The notes beneath the pieces were generated by a model. The model was not told the origin of the DNA, did no database searches, and saw only the letters and a program-made list of their open reading frames with translations. From Paenibacillus sp. V4I7 (lineage in GTDB: Bacteria; Bacillota; Bacilli; Paenibacillales; NBRC-103111): a DNA stretch of 64,000 nucleotides. Where the stretch lies: NCBI RefSeq assembly GCF_030817275.1, contig NZ_JAUSZD010000002.1:2976001-3040000 (forward strand), in the 5' to 3' direction. Shown here in pieces: positions 1 to 8,122 of this stretch; within the stretch, counting starts at the first letter, position 1, and every line of letters begins with the position of its first letter. The position numbers and the translations under genes are program-made.

Positions 1-238
1 GAATATCAGTTCCGGCAGATATGGTGATAATTGTCGTTTTAACGCTTATCGCCCTCGTCCTAATGGTCGCCAATCTATGGCCGTTCAACCTGAAATCTCT
101 CAGATTTTGGTGCACCCCGCGATTCGGATTCGTGATGGATAAATAAGATTCGTTCAGAGTACCTACACCTTTTGCAAATAGACTGGTGTTCGCAAAAAAA
201 ACGGTAGTTCCATTTACTTCTTTTAATTGAACTGCCAT
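1..238 (-). CDS. Hypothetical protein, 3' end outside window
   Basis: An open frame runs from an ATG at 238 down to the window edge (79 residues seen, no stop). A canonical AGGAGG lies at 248-253, ten bases upstream of the start. The visible protein is small, rich in Thr, Asn and Ile, begins MAVQLKEVNGTTVFFANTSL, and has no signal peptide or membrane segment. I do not recognise the family. The good ribosome binding site and uninterrupted frame support a real gene. The start crosses a run of eight T residues on the coding strand, which reads in frame as V-F-F-A. Confidence 0.6.
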   Translation of the reverse strand, partial: MAVQLKEVNGTTVFFANTSLFAKGVGTLNESYLSITNPNRGVHQNLRDFRLNGHRLATIRTRAISVKTTIITISAGTDI

Positions 239-253
239 TTAATCAACCTCCTC

Positions 254-715
254 TGCATAGTTGCTAAATATCATATGTAAACGAGGAGATCTTTGTCTGG
301 GGGGGGAGCCTGTCATCATGGAAATAGGTGCAGACGAACAAATATGACCGTATCGCTCCGATTGAAACCACAATATTCTATCGCTTCAAGACCTTGGCCG
401 GGGCTGAAATCAGTCTGTAGAACGAAGACGAGGGGCATTCATTCCTTGTAAATCGTAATAAAGGTGGTTATCTAATCTCATGAATCCTAAATCGATGATA
501 CTCTTGGGGGCGAATATGGTATGGGCCATCAATTGGAAAATGCGGTATAATAAGAAGAAACAATAATGAAATGGGACATGTTTTTTTATATGATATTAGC
601 GTACTAAATACGATTTTCACTCGCTAACTAAACAGAATTCCAGCGGACATTAGATTGCAGCATAATGTTAAAATGATAGATTCGGGGAATGCTATTTTCA
701 TAGGAAGGTGTTAAT
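254..715. other. Gene-poor stretch
   Basis: No supported gene. A short plus-strand open stretch near 349-419 (reading RIAPIETTIFYRFKTLAG, then a stop) may be a remnant, but its family cannot be named. Low-complexity G and A/T stretches are otherwise all that is seen. Confidence 0.5.
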
Positions 716-820
716 ATGGCACTTTTAAAGAAAAAAGCTCTTATTAATCAATATCATTTTCTTATGTACATAAAAACAGGAGACCAACAACACCTGAAGA
801 AATTAAAAAAAGATAGATGA
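716..820 (+). CDS. Small lysine-rich ORF, 34 aa
   Basis: ATG at 716 follows AGGAAGGTG at 701-709 with suitable spacing. The 34-residue product is strongly basic (about a third Lys) with no membrane segment. A hairpin at 847-882 follows the stop at 818-820. Function unknown; it may be a real small gene or the 5' end of a lost one. Confidence 0.35.
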   Translation: MALLKKKALINQYHFLMYIKTGDQQHLKKLKKDR

Positions 821-846
821 ATCGCTAATAATGAAGATTCTGACTA

Positions 847-882
847 CGAAAACACGGCCTAGAAATATAAGCCGTGTTTTCG
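847..882. terminator. Bidirectional hairpin terminator
   Basis: CGAAAACACGGC at 847-858 is the exact reverse complement of GCCGTGTTTTCG at 871-882, with a 12-base loop. It lies between the small plus-strand ORF and the minus-strand DUF4236 remnant, so it could end both. Confidence 0.6.
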
Positions 883-1001
883 TTATGGTTTTAATAAAAA
901 CCGTCAAAATGTTCATGACGGTGGGTCGGGGTATCTTAATGATGTTCTCAATGTATATTAGTCGTGGAAGGGAGGACACATATATCGGTTCGGTATGTGA
1001 T

Positions 1002-1789
1002 CTACGATATTCGGTTAACGGGTTCGAAGCCTGCTGTTTTCTTGAACTTCATTTGGTGATCGAAGTTGCTAATGGTGTCCGAGCAATCAAGGGCATCAAA
1101 TTTAAGGCCCTGAATGGCAGAGCGATGGATCTTCACCGATAAGAGAGGTACACTTTCCCGATGCCCCGTTGCTGAATTCAGACGTTCATCCAGCGCATGT
1201 ATGATGACTTGGTTAAGCGGTAAGAGTGCGAACAGATCCCGGGCGATCCTTAGAACGCAGCTGCACACGTACTCCTGTTGAAGATCATAGTATTGGCTTT
1301 TGGACATTTCTTTCGTAGAAATTTTTCCGGATTTGGTTAGAGAAATGATATCTTTTGGAATCACTTCTTCTAGACGAACGTCGAATTCTACCTCTAGTTC
1401 ATATGACTTCTCAGCAAAAAACTCGAACCCTTCGTATTCGGTGAGATCATCCAGTGGCGCGAACTGCTCGATGACGACAAAATATGATTCAATATCACCC
1501 TTCAAGACCTTAAAGGCAAGTTTCACCCAGCCTTTCGTTGATATGCAGGGCTCCGGTAAGATCTTGCTGCACCGCCGTGAGATGACTGATAATATAAGCC
1601 AGTGCCAGGGATACTTGCGGTTGTTGTTCGCCGGCCACTAGAATGAACACTGTGGCGGAGCCCTTTAACACCAAAACTTATGCCTAACCCACCTTGACTT
1701 GCGTTTAAGCGTAACCTAGAGCGATTTTGAAACTCTTGCGCCAACCAAATCCCATGAATACACCGTCCTGTGAATGAATTTATTAGCAT
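1002..1789 (-). pseudogene. DUF4236 protein, broken by frameshifts
   Basis: The N-terminal part (about 1620-1789) has the DUF4236 signature: residues reading SFGVKGLRHSVHSSGRRTT followed by ASIPGTGL. The C-terminal part (1002-1526) ends with a stretch typical of the long Bacillus/Paenibacillus members (VPLLSV, then FKKTAGFEPV). Between them a third frame (about 1530-1635) continues the protein, reading AGEQQPQVSLALAYIISHL. The gene therefore changes frame at least twice. The two main pieces overlap as GTGA at 1523-1526, which could couple translation, but the intervening coding frame argues for decay. Function of DUF4236 is unknown. Confidence 0.7.
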
Positions 1790-2153
1790 GTTTATCTAAC
1801 TGTCCGAATTTAACCTATTCCTAACCAATCAAAATACACTTTTCATGAGAGTGCTCTCTCACTACCGACACATAGCACTCCACATGTGTCGGATACACAG
1901 TGTGAACAATCCATGGAGTGGGTAATATTCGCTGATTACTACTACAACAAGAATAATGACTATTAAAGACGAACACGAGAAAACAAAAGAATTCTTGCCC
2001 TAATTGCAGCGGGAAACCGCAGGGGAACTGAACCATTTAAACAACTGGCATCTTTATAATATAAAGTATTTGGGTAGTGGATGGTAGCCGTGACCTCTAA
2101 TAAATCAAAACATACATCTAAAGTATCTAAATTTCGAAAGAAGGGATCATTTA

Positions 2154-2588
2154 GTGAAGAAGTCCGGAAATTTCAAGCTAAAAATAAGAACTCAATTTAG
2201 TTTTCATACTAATGATCATAATCTCAATCGTATACTTAACGGTATTGCCAATGGAAAAGCAAATATTACAGCATATTGCCAAACCCAAAAAAACAAAATG
2301 AATTCAGTCAAACTTGTCGTTGGATCCTCTGATTCCGAAAATTTCAGAGAGAATAACGTTGTACGGGAGGTACTACGTTCCCTAGGTATTATGTTTCGTG
2401 AGAAGAAAGTGATCCAGATCCTTAATATTGTAGCAGGGATACCGGGTGTCATAAGAAGCATATATGGAGCCTTATTTCGCAAGGTCAAAGTAAGTGCCTT
2501 TTATGACGGTGAGGAGAACGCTTCAATTGTTAGTGTATCGAACATTAAGCTAGCTATACAAATCTTAAAAAAACTTGCCATTAGCTAA
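2154..2588 (+). CDS. Hypothetical protein, possible ACT-like fold
   Basis: 144 residues from a GTG at 2154, preceded by AGAAAGAAGGGA. The stretch from about residue 50 to the end alternates predicted strand and helix. It contains NVVREVLRSLGIMFREKKV, then an AGIPGVI turn and a closing helix AIQILKKL, a layout reminiscent of ACT-type regulatory domains (a Gly-Pro-Gly-like turn after the first strand). That resemblance is my inference from the pattern only. No signal peptide. The neighbour at 2692 is co-directional about 100 bases downstream, so the two may form a small operon. Confidence 0.5.
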   Translation: MKKSGNFKLKIRTQFSFHTNDHNLNRILNGIANGKANITAYCQTQKNKMNSVKLVVGSSDSENFRENNVVREVLRSLGIMFREKKVIQILNIVAGIPGVIRSIYGALFRKVKVSAFYDGEENASIVSVSNIKLAIQILKKLAIS

Positions 2589-2691
2589 CTCCGCATTATG
2601 ATCGGTATGCAAGACAGGTGAGATGTTAGCCGTGTCAATCTATGATTCACAACATATCATATTTCATCTGCAGATAGGGGGTGAAGAACCT

Positions 2692-3045
2692 TTGGCAATG
2701 AAAAAATTTTCAACCGGTCCCATAAATAATCTTACTTTTGGCAACAAGATTGTTTCGAAAAATATTATTATTAATGCCAATCATCGTGGTGTGAACGACC
2801 AGGAAAGAGTTAACGTCAAAGTATATGCATTAAATGGAAGACGGAGATTGATTGCCTCTCTCTCCTTTATAGTCGGCCCGTTGTCTTCTGCGGTTAAATT
2901 CATTGATGTTTCTAAGACGAAGGCGTACGAGGTGCAATTTTCGTCGATCGATAAAGATATAACGTTTGCTGTATGGGGTGTCAGTCCTACAAACAAATAT
3001 GTAGCGGCACATCGCGTCGTACATTCGGAGCTGACACGTATATAA
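2692..3045 (+). CDS. Hypothetical beta-rich small protein
   Basis: The frame is open from 2623, but GGGGGTG at 2677-2683 points to a TTG start at 2692 (or ATG at 2698), giving about 117 residues. The product is strand-rich, with segments such as NIIINANHRG, VNVKVYALNG and LIASLSFIVG, and ends in a charged stretch. No signal peptide, no cysteine. Family not recognised. It resembles in composition the partial gene at the left window edge. A family-2 repeat starts about 90 bases downstream. Confidence 0.5.
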   Translation: MAMKKFSTGPINNLTFGNKIVSKNIIINANHRGVNDQERVNVKVYALNGRRRLIASLSFIVGPLSSAVKFIDVSKTKAYEVQFSSIDKDITFAVWGVSPTNKYVAAHRVVHSELTRI

Positions 3046-3136
3046 TGATATTCGTCACCGCCCGATAGGAAAGTCACGCTAGGTTTTTGACCATGTCCTG
3101 AGCAACGACGACACTAAGTAAGTCATGTGTTGTAAA

Positions 3137-3272
3137 AGGACAAGAACATATATCTATAGAGATCCGCGCGCTGCGCGGTTTTTTTATTTTAAGGATACAA
3201 GTTCTTGTCTTTTACGCAAGACAAGAACTTGTATCCTTTTCCGATAGTGGACAAGAACATACATCCTTTGCC
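3137..3272 (+). repeat. Family-2 element (F-hairpin-R-F-F)
   Basis: Order: F unit GGACAAGAACATATATC (3137-3153); hairpin CCGCGC-GCT-GCGCGG (3164-3178) with a T run; R unit GGATACAAGTTCTTGTC (3193-3209); exact inverted copy (3220-3236, ten-base loop); third F unit GGACAAGAACATACATCC (3249-3266). The last two F units are 30 bp apart. R can pair with F1 (enclosing the terminator) or with F2. Confidence 0.8.
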
Positions 3273-3372
3273 ATGGTCGAGTTAGAGGCATAATATTACA
3301 CTTTAAAGGAGTGTTATAGGGTCACCATTAAATACCATATATGGTATTATTTAATCAATAAACAAAAAATGT

Positions 3373-3485
3373 GCTAAGAACATATATCTTATGCCGAATT
3401 ATTGTACAAGAACATATAACAATTACCGTAAATATAGTCAAGAACTTATATCGTTAGCTGATTTTTTAGACAAGTACAACGTATT
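3373..3485 (+). repeat. Family-2 F units, four in tandem
   Basis: Degenerate copies of GACAAGAACATATATC begin at 3373, 3404, 3437 and 3469, that is every 31-33 bp (about three helical turns). No R unit or hairpin. The array abuts the truncated GH42 gene. A 64-codon open frame across it reads mostly repeat sequence and is not called as a gene. Confidence 0.65.
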
Positions 3486-3585
3486 ATTGCCACAATGTGA
3501 AATGAAGCAACAAGGTGAAATGAAACAACAAGTAATTGTTAACAATCTCTTCTGTGATGGTCGATGGAAGGTCATTGCCTGTTGA

Positions 3586-4341
3586 GCTCCCTATTATTTC
3601 GACAATCTGAAAATGTACCATCGCGCTTTGACCAAATTAGGCGTCATGACAGATGTGGTGAACACAACAGATGATTTGAGCGGTTATCGACTTATTGTTG
3701 CGTCATCTCTCTATTTACTGGATCAACGCATGACTAATGATTTGGAGAACTGTGTAAGGAACGGAGCTACCTTAATTCTGACGAATCGTACCGGCGTAAA
3801 AAACATGAACAACGTTTGCTGGATTAAACCGTTGCCCGGTCCGTTGGCTGAAGCGGCAGGAGTGTACGTGTCGGAATATGATCCGATCGGAAAAGATGCT
3901 CATACCATTCGAATGAAAAAAAATGGGAAAACGTATTCGTGCAGACAATGGTGCGATATTCTTGAGCCTTCCGGCGCGGAACCGATCGCTTGGTACGAAG
4001 ACGATTTCTTTGCCGGCAAACCGTCCGCAACCGTCCATTCTCTTGGAAATGGCACAGTGTATTTTTTGGGGACCATCGCAGAGGAGAACTTTTATTTAGA
4101 CTTTTTTCAGGATGTAGCTGATGGTGCCGGTGTGAACCGTTTCGCTGGTCTGCCTGAGGGGGTTCAAATTGCGGTTCGGAAGAAGGGGGATAAACGTTTT
4201 TTGTTCTTATTGAATCTCACACGAAAGCAACAGTCGGTAATTCTCGGTCATGAGTATACAAGCCTTCTCTGGGAAAGGCAAGTTGGACCGTCGTTGGTCA
4301 TGGAGCCTTACGGGGTGGAGATTGTCGAGCTTGCTGAGTAG
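3586..4341 (+). pseudogene. GH42 beta-galactosidase, N-terminus lost
   Basis: The protein frame opens at 3586 reading APYYFDNLKMYHRALTKLGV and runs about 250 residues to the stop at 4339. This matches the C-terminal half of GH42 beta-galactosidases: the trimerisation (class I glutamine amidotransferase-like) domain, seen as YHRAL, DLSGYRLIVASSLYL and GATLILTNRTG, then the small C-terminal beta domain ending GVEIVELAE. The roughly 370-residue catalytic TIM barrel, with both catalytic glutamates, is absent. A stop precedes the frame and family-2 F repeats occupy the missing part's place. It cannot be an active hydrolase. GH42 enzymes cleave beta-galactosides from plant polysaccharides, which fits the sugar-use theme. 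Confidence 0.85.
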
Positions 4342-4366
4342 CCAAAGAGAGGATGGGGACATAACA

Positions 4367-4566
4367 ATGGGAAACAAGCTCTGTTACCAAACCGTGCCGA
4401 GTCATTGGGACGAAGGTCTGCCCGTAAGCAACGGAAGCTGGCAGCTATGGTCTGCGGGGATGAAGCTGCTGGTCATTCGCAGGCTTCATTGTTCGCAATG
4501 CCTTAAGATCCATCATGAACTACCAGACTGTATCGTTCCTTACAAACGTTATGAATCAGAGAGAAC
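4367..4566 (+). pseudogene. Chimera: GH95-like start joined to transposase fragment
   Basis: ATG at 4367 with AGGATGG upstream opens a frame whose first 23 residues (NKLCYQTVPSHWDEGLPVSN) resemble the N-terminus of GH95 alpha-L-fucosidases. It then switches abruptly, near 4430, to a Cys-pair segment (LHCSQCLKIHHELPDCIVPY) typical of the DUF6431 transposase-associated protein. The position just after GH42 suggests a former GH42-GH95 operon disrupted by an insertion that later decayed. The frame runs on into a family-2 element. Confidence 0.5.
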
Positions 4567-4568
4567 AT

Positions 4569-4684
4569 ATAAGCTTAAAAGTCGTGTAGTTGCGGCTTTT
4601 TTTGTTTTAACGATATATGTTCTTGTCAAAAGTCAATGACAAGAACATATATCGTTTGCCGAATGATGCCAAGAACTTGTATTG
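4569..4684 (+). repeat. Family-2 element
   Basis: F-like unit around 4561-4575 (GAGAACATATAAGC); hairpin AGTCG..TGCGGCT with a T run (4580-4604); R unit CGATATATGTTCTTGTC (4611-4627); exact inverted copy (4638-4654); third F (GCCAAGAACTTGTATTG, 4668-4684). F2 to F3 is 30 bp, the same spacing as the copy at 3.2 kb. Confidence 0.8.
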
Positions 4685-4762
4685 TTATGCGTAATTGAAA
4701 ACCTTTCTCAACAACAGGTTAAATTAGATGAAATTCAAAACGTAAGCTGGAAAGGGGCAACG

Positions 4763-4790
4763 ATTGAGCTAACGGGCAGCATAGTTCTAT
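4763..4790 (+). repeat. Family-1 third hairpin only
   Basis: GAGCTAACGGGCAGCATAGTTC: the loop matches the family-1 third hairpin. No centre or first hairpin nearby. Confidence 0.55.
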
Positions 4791-4883
4791 TCAAAACCTC
4801 AGTAATTTAATGAACATAGAATATCCTTCCTAAGGAAGGAGTATGAATTTGAAGGGAGAGTTTTTTAAAAAGGAGTGACATTT

Positions 4884-5441
4884 ATGTCAAAGAAAATCTT
4901 GATTTTGACAGGTGATGCGGTAGAAGCCTTAGAAGTGTATTACCCGTACTTTCGGATACTGGAAGAAGGTTATGAGGCCGTAATTGCTTCGCCGAAGAGA
5001 AAAGTGCTGCGCACTGTCGTGCATGATTTCGAGGGATGGGATACATACTCAGAAAAGCCGGGCTATCAACTTGGATCGCATATCTCATTTAGCGAAGTCA
5101 TTCCTGAAGAGTACAACGGCTTGATCATTCCGGGCGGCAGAGCTCCCGAATACATCCGACTGGACAGACATATCCCCAGAATCGTCAGTCATTTTTTCGA
5201 TATGAACAAACCCGTTGGCGCGATATGTCACGCTGTGCTTGTGCTGATTGCGTTGAATAAAAAATGGTACTTTGAAGGGCGAACCATGACCGCCTATCCT
5301 GCCTGCCGTTTCGATGTGGAAAATCTGGGTGCCATCTATACAAACAAAACGCCATATGTGGACGGAAACCTTGTATCAGGACAATTATGGCCGGATCTTC
5401 CCGGTTTCATGAGAGAGTTTCTTAAGCTCGTGAGGATTTAA
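4884..5441 (+). CDS. DJ-1/PfpI family protein
   Basis: 185 residues from ATG at 4884; AGGAG at 4871-4875 decides this start over the upstream GTG, which lies inside the ribosome binding site. One Rossmann-like DJ-1/PfpI domain fills the protein. The nucleophile elbow GAICHAV places the catalytic Cys at residue 115 with His116, and the N-terminal acidic partner is in EALEVYYP (Glu17). The oxyanion-type turn IIPGGRAPEY is present. PfpI-like members act as cysteine peptidases, deglycases or stress-response hydrolases in the cytoplasm; the substrate here cannot be read from sequence. It stands alone, with decayed genes on both sides, and appears intact. Confidence 0.85.
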   Translation: MSKKILILTGDAVEALEVYYPYFRILEEGYEAVIASPKRKVLRTVVHDFEGWDTYSEKPGYQLGSHISFSEVIPEEYNGLIIPGGRAPEYIRLDRHIPRIVSHFFDMNKPVGAICHAVLVLIALNKKWYFEGRTMTAYPACRFDVENLGAIYTNKTPYVDGNLVSGQLWPDLPGFMREFLKLVRI

Positions 5442-5568
5442 TGCACAACATCTTTTGCTACCAGAGGTTTATTTCTACCGTATAGCGAGAAATTAATAAA
5501 ACCTACCGTAGGATCACGATCACCTAATGTATTACATGTTGCTGTGGCTGTATGCTTTTTTTAAGAAG

Positions 5569-5838
5569 GGGGTTAAACTCTCCGGTAGTCAGAAGCAGAG
5601 GTTTGCAATGGCTCGGGTCATTCTATGTGGCGCGCCGATCATTGTTTTCGACGAAGCAGCATCACAGTTGGATCATGAACCGGAGAAAGAGATTCATTTC
5701 ATGATCGATCGGCTAGCCGGCGAGAAGACATTTATAATCATCGCACACCGGCTCTCATCGATCATTGGCGCGGACCATATTATTTTTATCAATAATGGAG
5801 AAGTGGAAGGGCAGAGGTATCATGAGTATTTATGGTAA
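5569..5838 (+). pseudogene. ABC exporter ATPase, C-terminal fragment
   Basis: About 90 residues carrying the second half of an ABC-exporter nucleotide-binding domain: signature LSGSQKQR, Walker B IIVFDEAASQLD and the H-loop IIAHRLSS. The Walker A half and all membrane helices are missing upstream, so this is a dead fragment. No GGEI-type ending follows. It is unrelated in position to the intact exporter pair at 56.9-60.5 kb. Confidence 0.8.
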
Positions 5839-6130
5839 AACAGTGAAACCAACCGTTCCTTGTTTCGCAAACCGATTAATGTAGCTAGTGCATGAATGAG
5901 ATGATGGTGTGGATACATGCTTTTTGTTAACAGGTAAACCCTCGGATGGGGAAAGGCGAATCAGTATATACTATCTAAGAATGTTTGTAAAAAATTCCAA
6001 TTGCAATAGCTTTTCGCTTCGTCTTCTTTTAAGTGGTGAATTTTGAAAAATTTTTGTCTAGGTCTAATTTGCAGTATTGGTATAACCGCGACAACTGCTG
6101 TTTATGCATAACATATTGAATGCCCAGATT
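5839..6130. other. Intergenic, no gene seen
   Basis: Between the ABC fragment and the family-1 element nothing codes convincingly. Confidence 0.4.
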
Positions 6131-6222
6131 GAACTAACGGAAACTATAGTTGAATATTCAACTAGAACAAGGCTGCCGGCATGAACGGCAGCCTTTCGTT
6201 CACCTAACGGGCAGTTTAGTTG
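6131..6222. repeat. Family-1 element, complete
   Basis: Hairpin 1 GAACTAACGGAAACTATAGT (6131-6150); centre AAGGCTGCCG..CGGCAGCCTT (6169-6195); hairpin 3 CCTAACGGGCAGTTTAG (6203-6219). A minus-strand open frame across it is not coding. Confidence 0.8.
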
Positions 6223-6403
6223 AAGATTAATTCCGGTGAACATACCATAAGTGAAGATGAAAAATTTTCTTGGGGGAAGTGACCAAACAATACGACTAGC
6301 CAGAATAGTTTTATGTGAATGAAGAAAACAACACTTAGTGTGGTATACACTCGTGTTGCTCTCGTGTTTTAATATCCAAACTTCTATTTCATACATGTTG
6401 TTG

Positions 6404-7207
6404 TTAGATTGAGTTTATGTGCAGCAAAATTCTTCCGCGTCCATGTCTTGCTTCGCTTTTCTCCAGTGCTTTATTAGCTTGGTTTAGCGGGAATATGGAA
6501 TCAATCGCTGCTTTAATCGTACCGTCGGCAATTAATTCCGTTAAGGTCTGCAGATTCGCGTATGTTGGGAATTTGGTGTTAAATTTAGCTGTAACGCCAT
6601 ACTTTTGAGCGTTCTCTTGAGATGGATCCTGAGTCAAAGAGACGAGAATGCCTCCCTTCTTCAGAACGGCCCATGATCGATTCTCGGTCTCGCCTCCAAT
6701 GGAATCGACGACCAGATCCACTTCTTTGACGACGTCTTCGAAAGCCGTCATGGTATAATCGATGACTTGATCCGCACCCAAAGACTTGACGAAGTCCATG
6801 TTAGAGGTTGAAGCCGTAGCGATCACGGTTGCTCCCTTCCATTTGGCCAGCTGAACGGCAAACTGTCCAACGCCGCCTGCTGCAGCATGAATGAGAACGG
6901 TTTGGCCAGACCGGAGTTCACCTTCAGTGAACAACGCTTTCCAAGCCGTTTCGGCTCCTGCTTTAATCGTTGCTGCATCTTCAAAGGTGAGAATATCGGG
7001 CATCTTAACTAATTCCTGGACTTTCGCAATGCCATATTCTGAGTAGGCTCCTCTAATACTACCAAAAATGCGATCACCGGGCTTGAAATCCGTTACACCT
7101 TGCCCTACTTCTTCGACAACTCCAGAAGCGTAAAATCCAGGAATGTAGGGGAGGGTTACAGGAAAAACTTCTTGAAGCCAACCGTTACGGATTTTATAGT
7201 CTAGCAA
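6404..7207 (-). pseudogene. Quinone-type NADP oxidoreductase, N-terminus lost
   Basis: 267 residues of a medium-chain dehydrogenase of the zinc-independent quinone oxidoreductase type. Visible are the GroES-like region (PYIPGFYASGVVEEVGQG, PGDRIFG) and the NADP-binding motif HAAAGGVGQFAVQLAKW. The C-terminus is complete (HGRGRILLHI). The first 45-50 residues of a normal family member are missing: the frame begins LDYKIRNGW, which usually follows PVD. The DNA immediately upstream is a different small gene (7228), so the break is a rearrangement at about 7205. Probably inactive for lack of the first beta strands. Confidence 0.75.
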
Positions 7208-7227
7208 AACAGAAGGAGGGGATTTTC

Positions 7228-7386
7228 GTGGATATTTTATTTTCCTTACTGGTTTTTTTCTTTATGATGTTATTCCTAAGCACACTTCGTGCGTTGATAA
7301 ATAAGGATGAAGAAAATAGTACACTACTTACTATTGCTTCCTCTGTATTGTTTGGATGTTTATTTTGGGTTTTATTGTTACGCTAA
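7228..7386 (+). CDS. Small membrane protein, 52 aa
   Basis: GTG at 7228 follows AAGGAGGGG with ideal spacing. The 52-residue product has two hydrophobic segments (about residues 2-19 and 33-51) separated by a charged loop (RALINKDEENS). The TAA stop at 7384-7386 is part of the CTAACGG motif that opens a family-1 element. Function unknown; small two-helix proteins of this kind are often regulators or toxins, but nothing shows that here. Confidence 0.55.
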   Translation: MDILFSLLVFFFMMLFLSTLRALINKDEENSTLLTIASSVLFGCLFWVLLLR

Positions 7387-7443
7387 CGGAAAACGATAGC
7401 TGAGTAATCTGGGAGCAGATCGCCGCGGCCGGCAGCTGTTCTC
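7381..7443. repeat. Family-1 element, third hairpin lost
   Basis: Hairpin 1 CGCTAACGGAAAACGATAGC (7381-7400) and centre GAGCAG..CTGTTCTC (about 7411-7443). The element begins inside the stop codon of the 52-aa gene. Confidence 0.65.
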
Positions 7444-7501
7444 TTTTTCAATGAAGTAGATACACTGTGAGGTATTAAGCCGAAAAAAATCAAGGTGAAA
7501 A

Positions 7502-7768
7502 ATGAACAAGAAAAAATCAATATTTTATTTTATCTTAGCATCATTTTTATTCGGCGGAGCCATCTGTCTATTCAAGAGCTTCTTTTGGACTTTATTCTTT
7601 TTAATATTTATAGGTTTTCTATTACTCAAGATATCAGATGAAAGAAGAAGTTTCGGGAAACAAATGTTTAGTGCGTGTTTAGGTCTTTTCTTTTTCGGAT
7701 GGCTCGCAGTTTTGGTCATTTTGCTGATTAAAATATTCATAAGCTACTTATATTACTCGTTAATCTAA
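7502..7768 (+). CDS. Small membrane protein, 88 aa
   Basis: ATG at 7502 follows CAAGGTGAAAA. The product is mostly hydrophobic, with about three membrane segments (residues 6-25, 27-43, 57-85) and a short charged loop KISDERRSFGKQ. Its TAA at 7766-7768 again lies within a CTAACGG family-1 motif. Family not recognised. It may be paired with the 52-aa gene 115 bases upstream. Confidence 0.6.
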   Translation: MNKKKSIFYFILASFLFGGAICLFKSFFWTLFFLIFIGFLLLKISDERRSFGKQMFSACLGLFFFGWLAVLVILLIKIFISYLYYSLI

Positions 7769-7786
7769 CGGGGAACATTAGTTTAA
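7763..7786. repeat. Family-1 first hairpin only
   Basis: AATCTAACGGGGAACATTAG followed by TTT. Only the first hairpin is present, overlapping the stop of the 88-aa gene. Confidence 0.55.
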
Positions 7787-7827
7787 CAAGTCGTCTGATT
7801 TCTGATTTTATTTAATTTGTCGGAAGT

Positions 7828-8068
7828 ACTTCAAAACTAATTTGTAATTGAGGCAATTTGGCCGAAAATCCACTTCAAAACTTTATTTGTCATTTTGTTT
7901 TCACCAAAAAAGCCAGAAAACCCTTGAGTTTACTGGATTTCTGCACTTCAAAACCAATTTGTCTCCCAACAGAAGGATATCTTTTGTTGAAGGACAATAA
8001 AGTCTTGAAGTAAACAATAAAGTTTTGAAGTAATAAGGCGTTCACTCTACTGGGTGAGCGCTTTTTTT
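7828..8068. repeat. Variant family-2-like array with terminator
   Basis: ACTTCAAAACTNNNTTTGT occurs at 7828, 7872 and 7945. The inverted form ACAATAAAGTCTTGAAGT occurs at 7994 and ACAATAAAGTTTTGAAGT at 8014, 20 bp apart. A hairpin GCGTTCAC..GGTGAGCGC with seven T (8038-8068) follows. Read on the minus strand the order is hairpin-R-R-F-F-F, so it lies just downstream of the AraC gene in the same layout as family 2 but with another unit sequence. Confidence 0.6.
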
Positions 8069-8122
8069 AGCAGGGTGGGGGGAGGCGATGGAAAGGATAC
8101 ACCATACCCTTTCTAAAGCCGA

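Noticed and set aside
831..1142. 103-aa plus-strand frame
   Set aside because: Crosses the 847-882 terminator and runs antisense to the DUF4236 remnant.
1821..2036. 71-aa minus-strand frame
   Set aside because: No binding site or family; covers palindromic sequence (CCGACACAT..ATGTGTCGG at about 1864-1893).
3373..3485. CRISPR-like regular spacing
   Set aside because: Units are short and degenerate, the 'spacers' are not unique 30-mers between identical repeats, and no cas gene is present.
3391..3585. 64-aa open frame
   Set aside because: It lies on the F-unit array, lacks a binding site and its residues reflect the repeat.
6064..6396. 110-aa minus-strand frame
   Set aside because: Spans the family-1 element at 6131-6222 and has no binding site.
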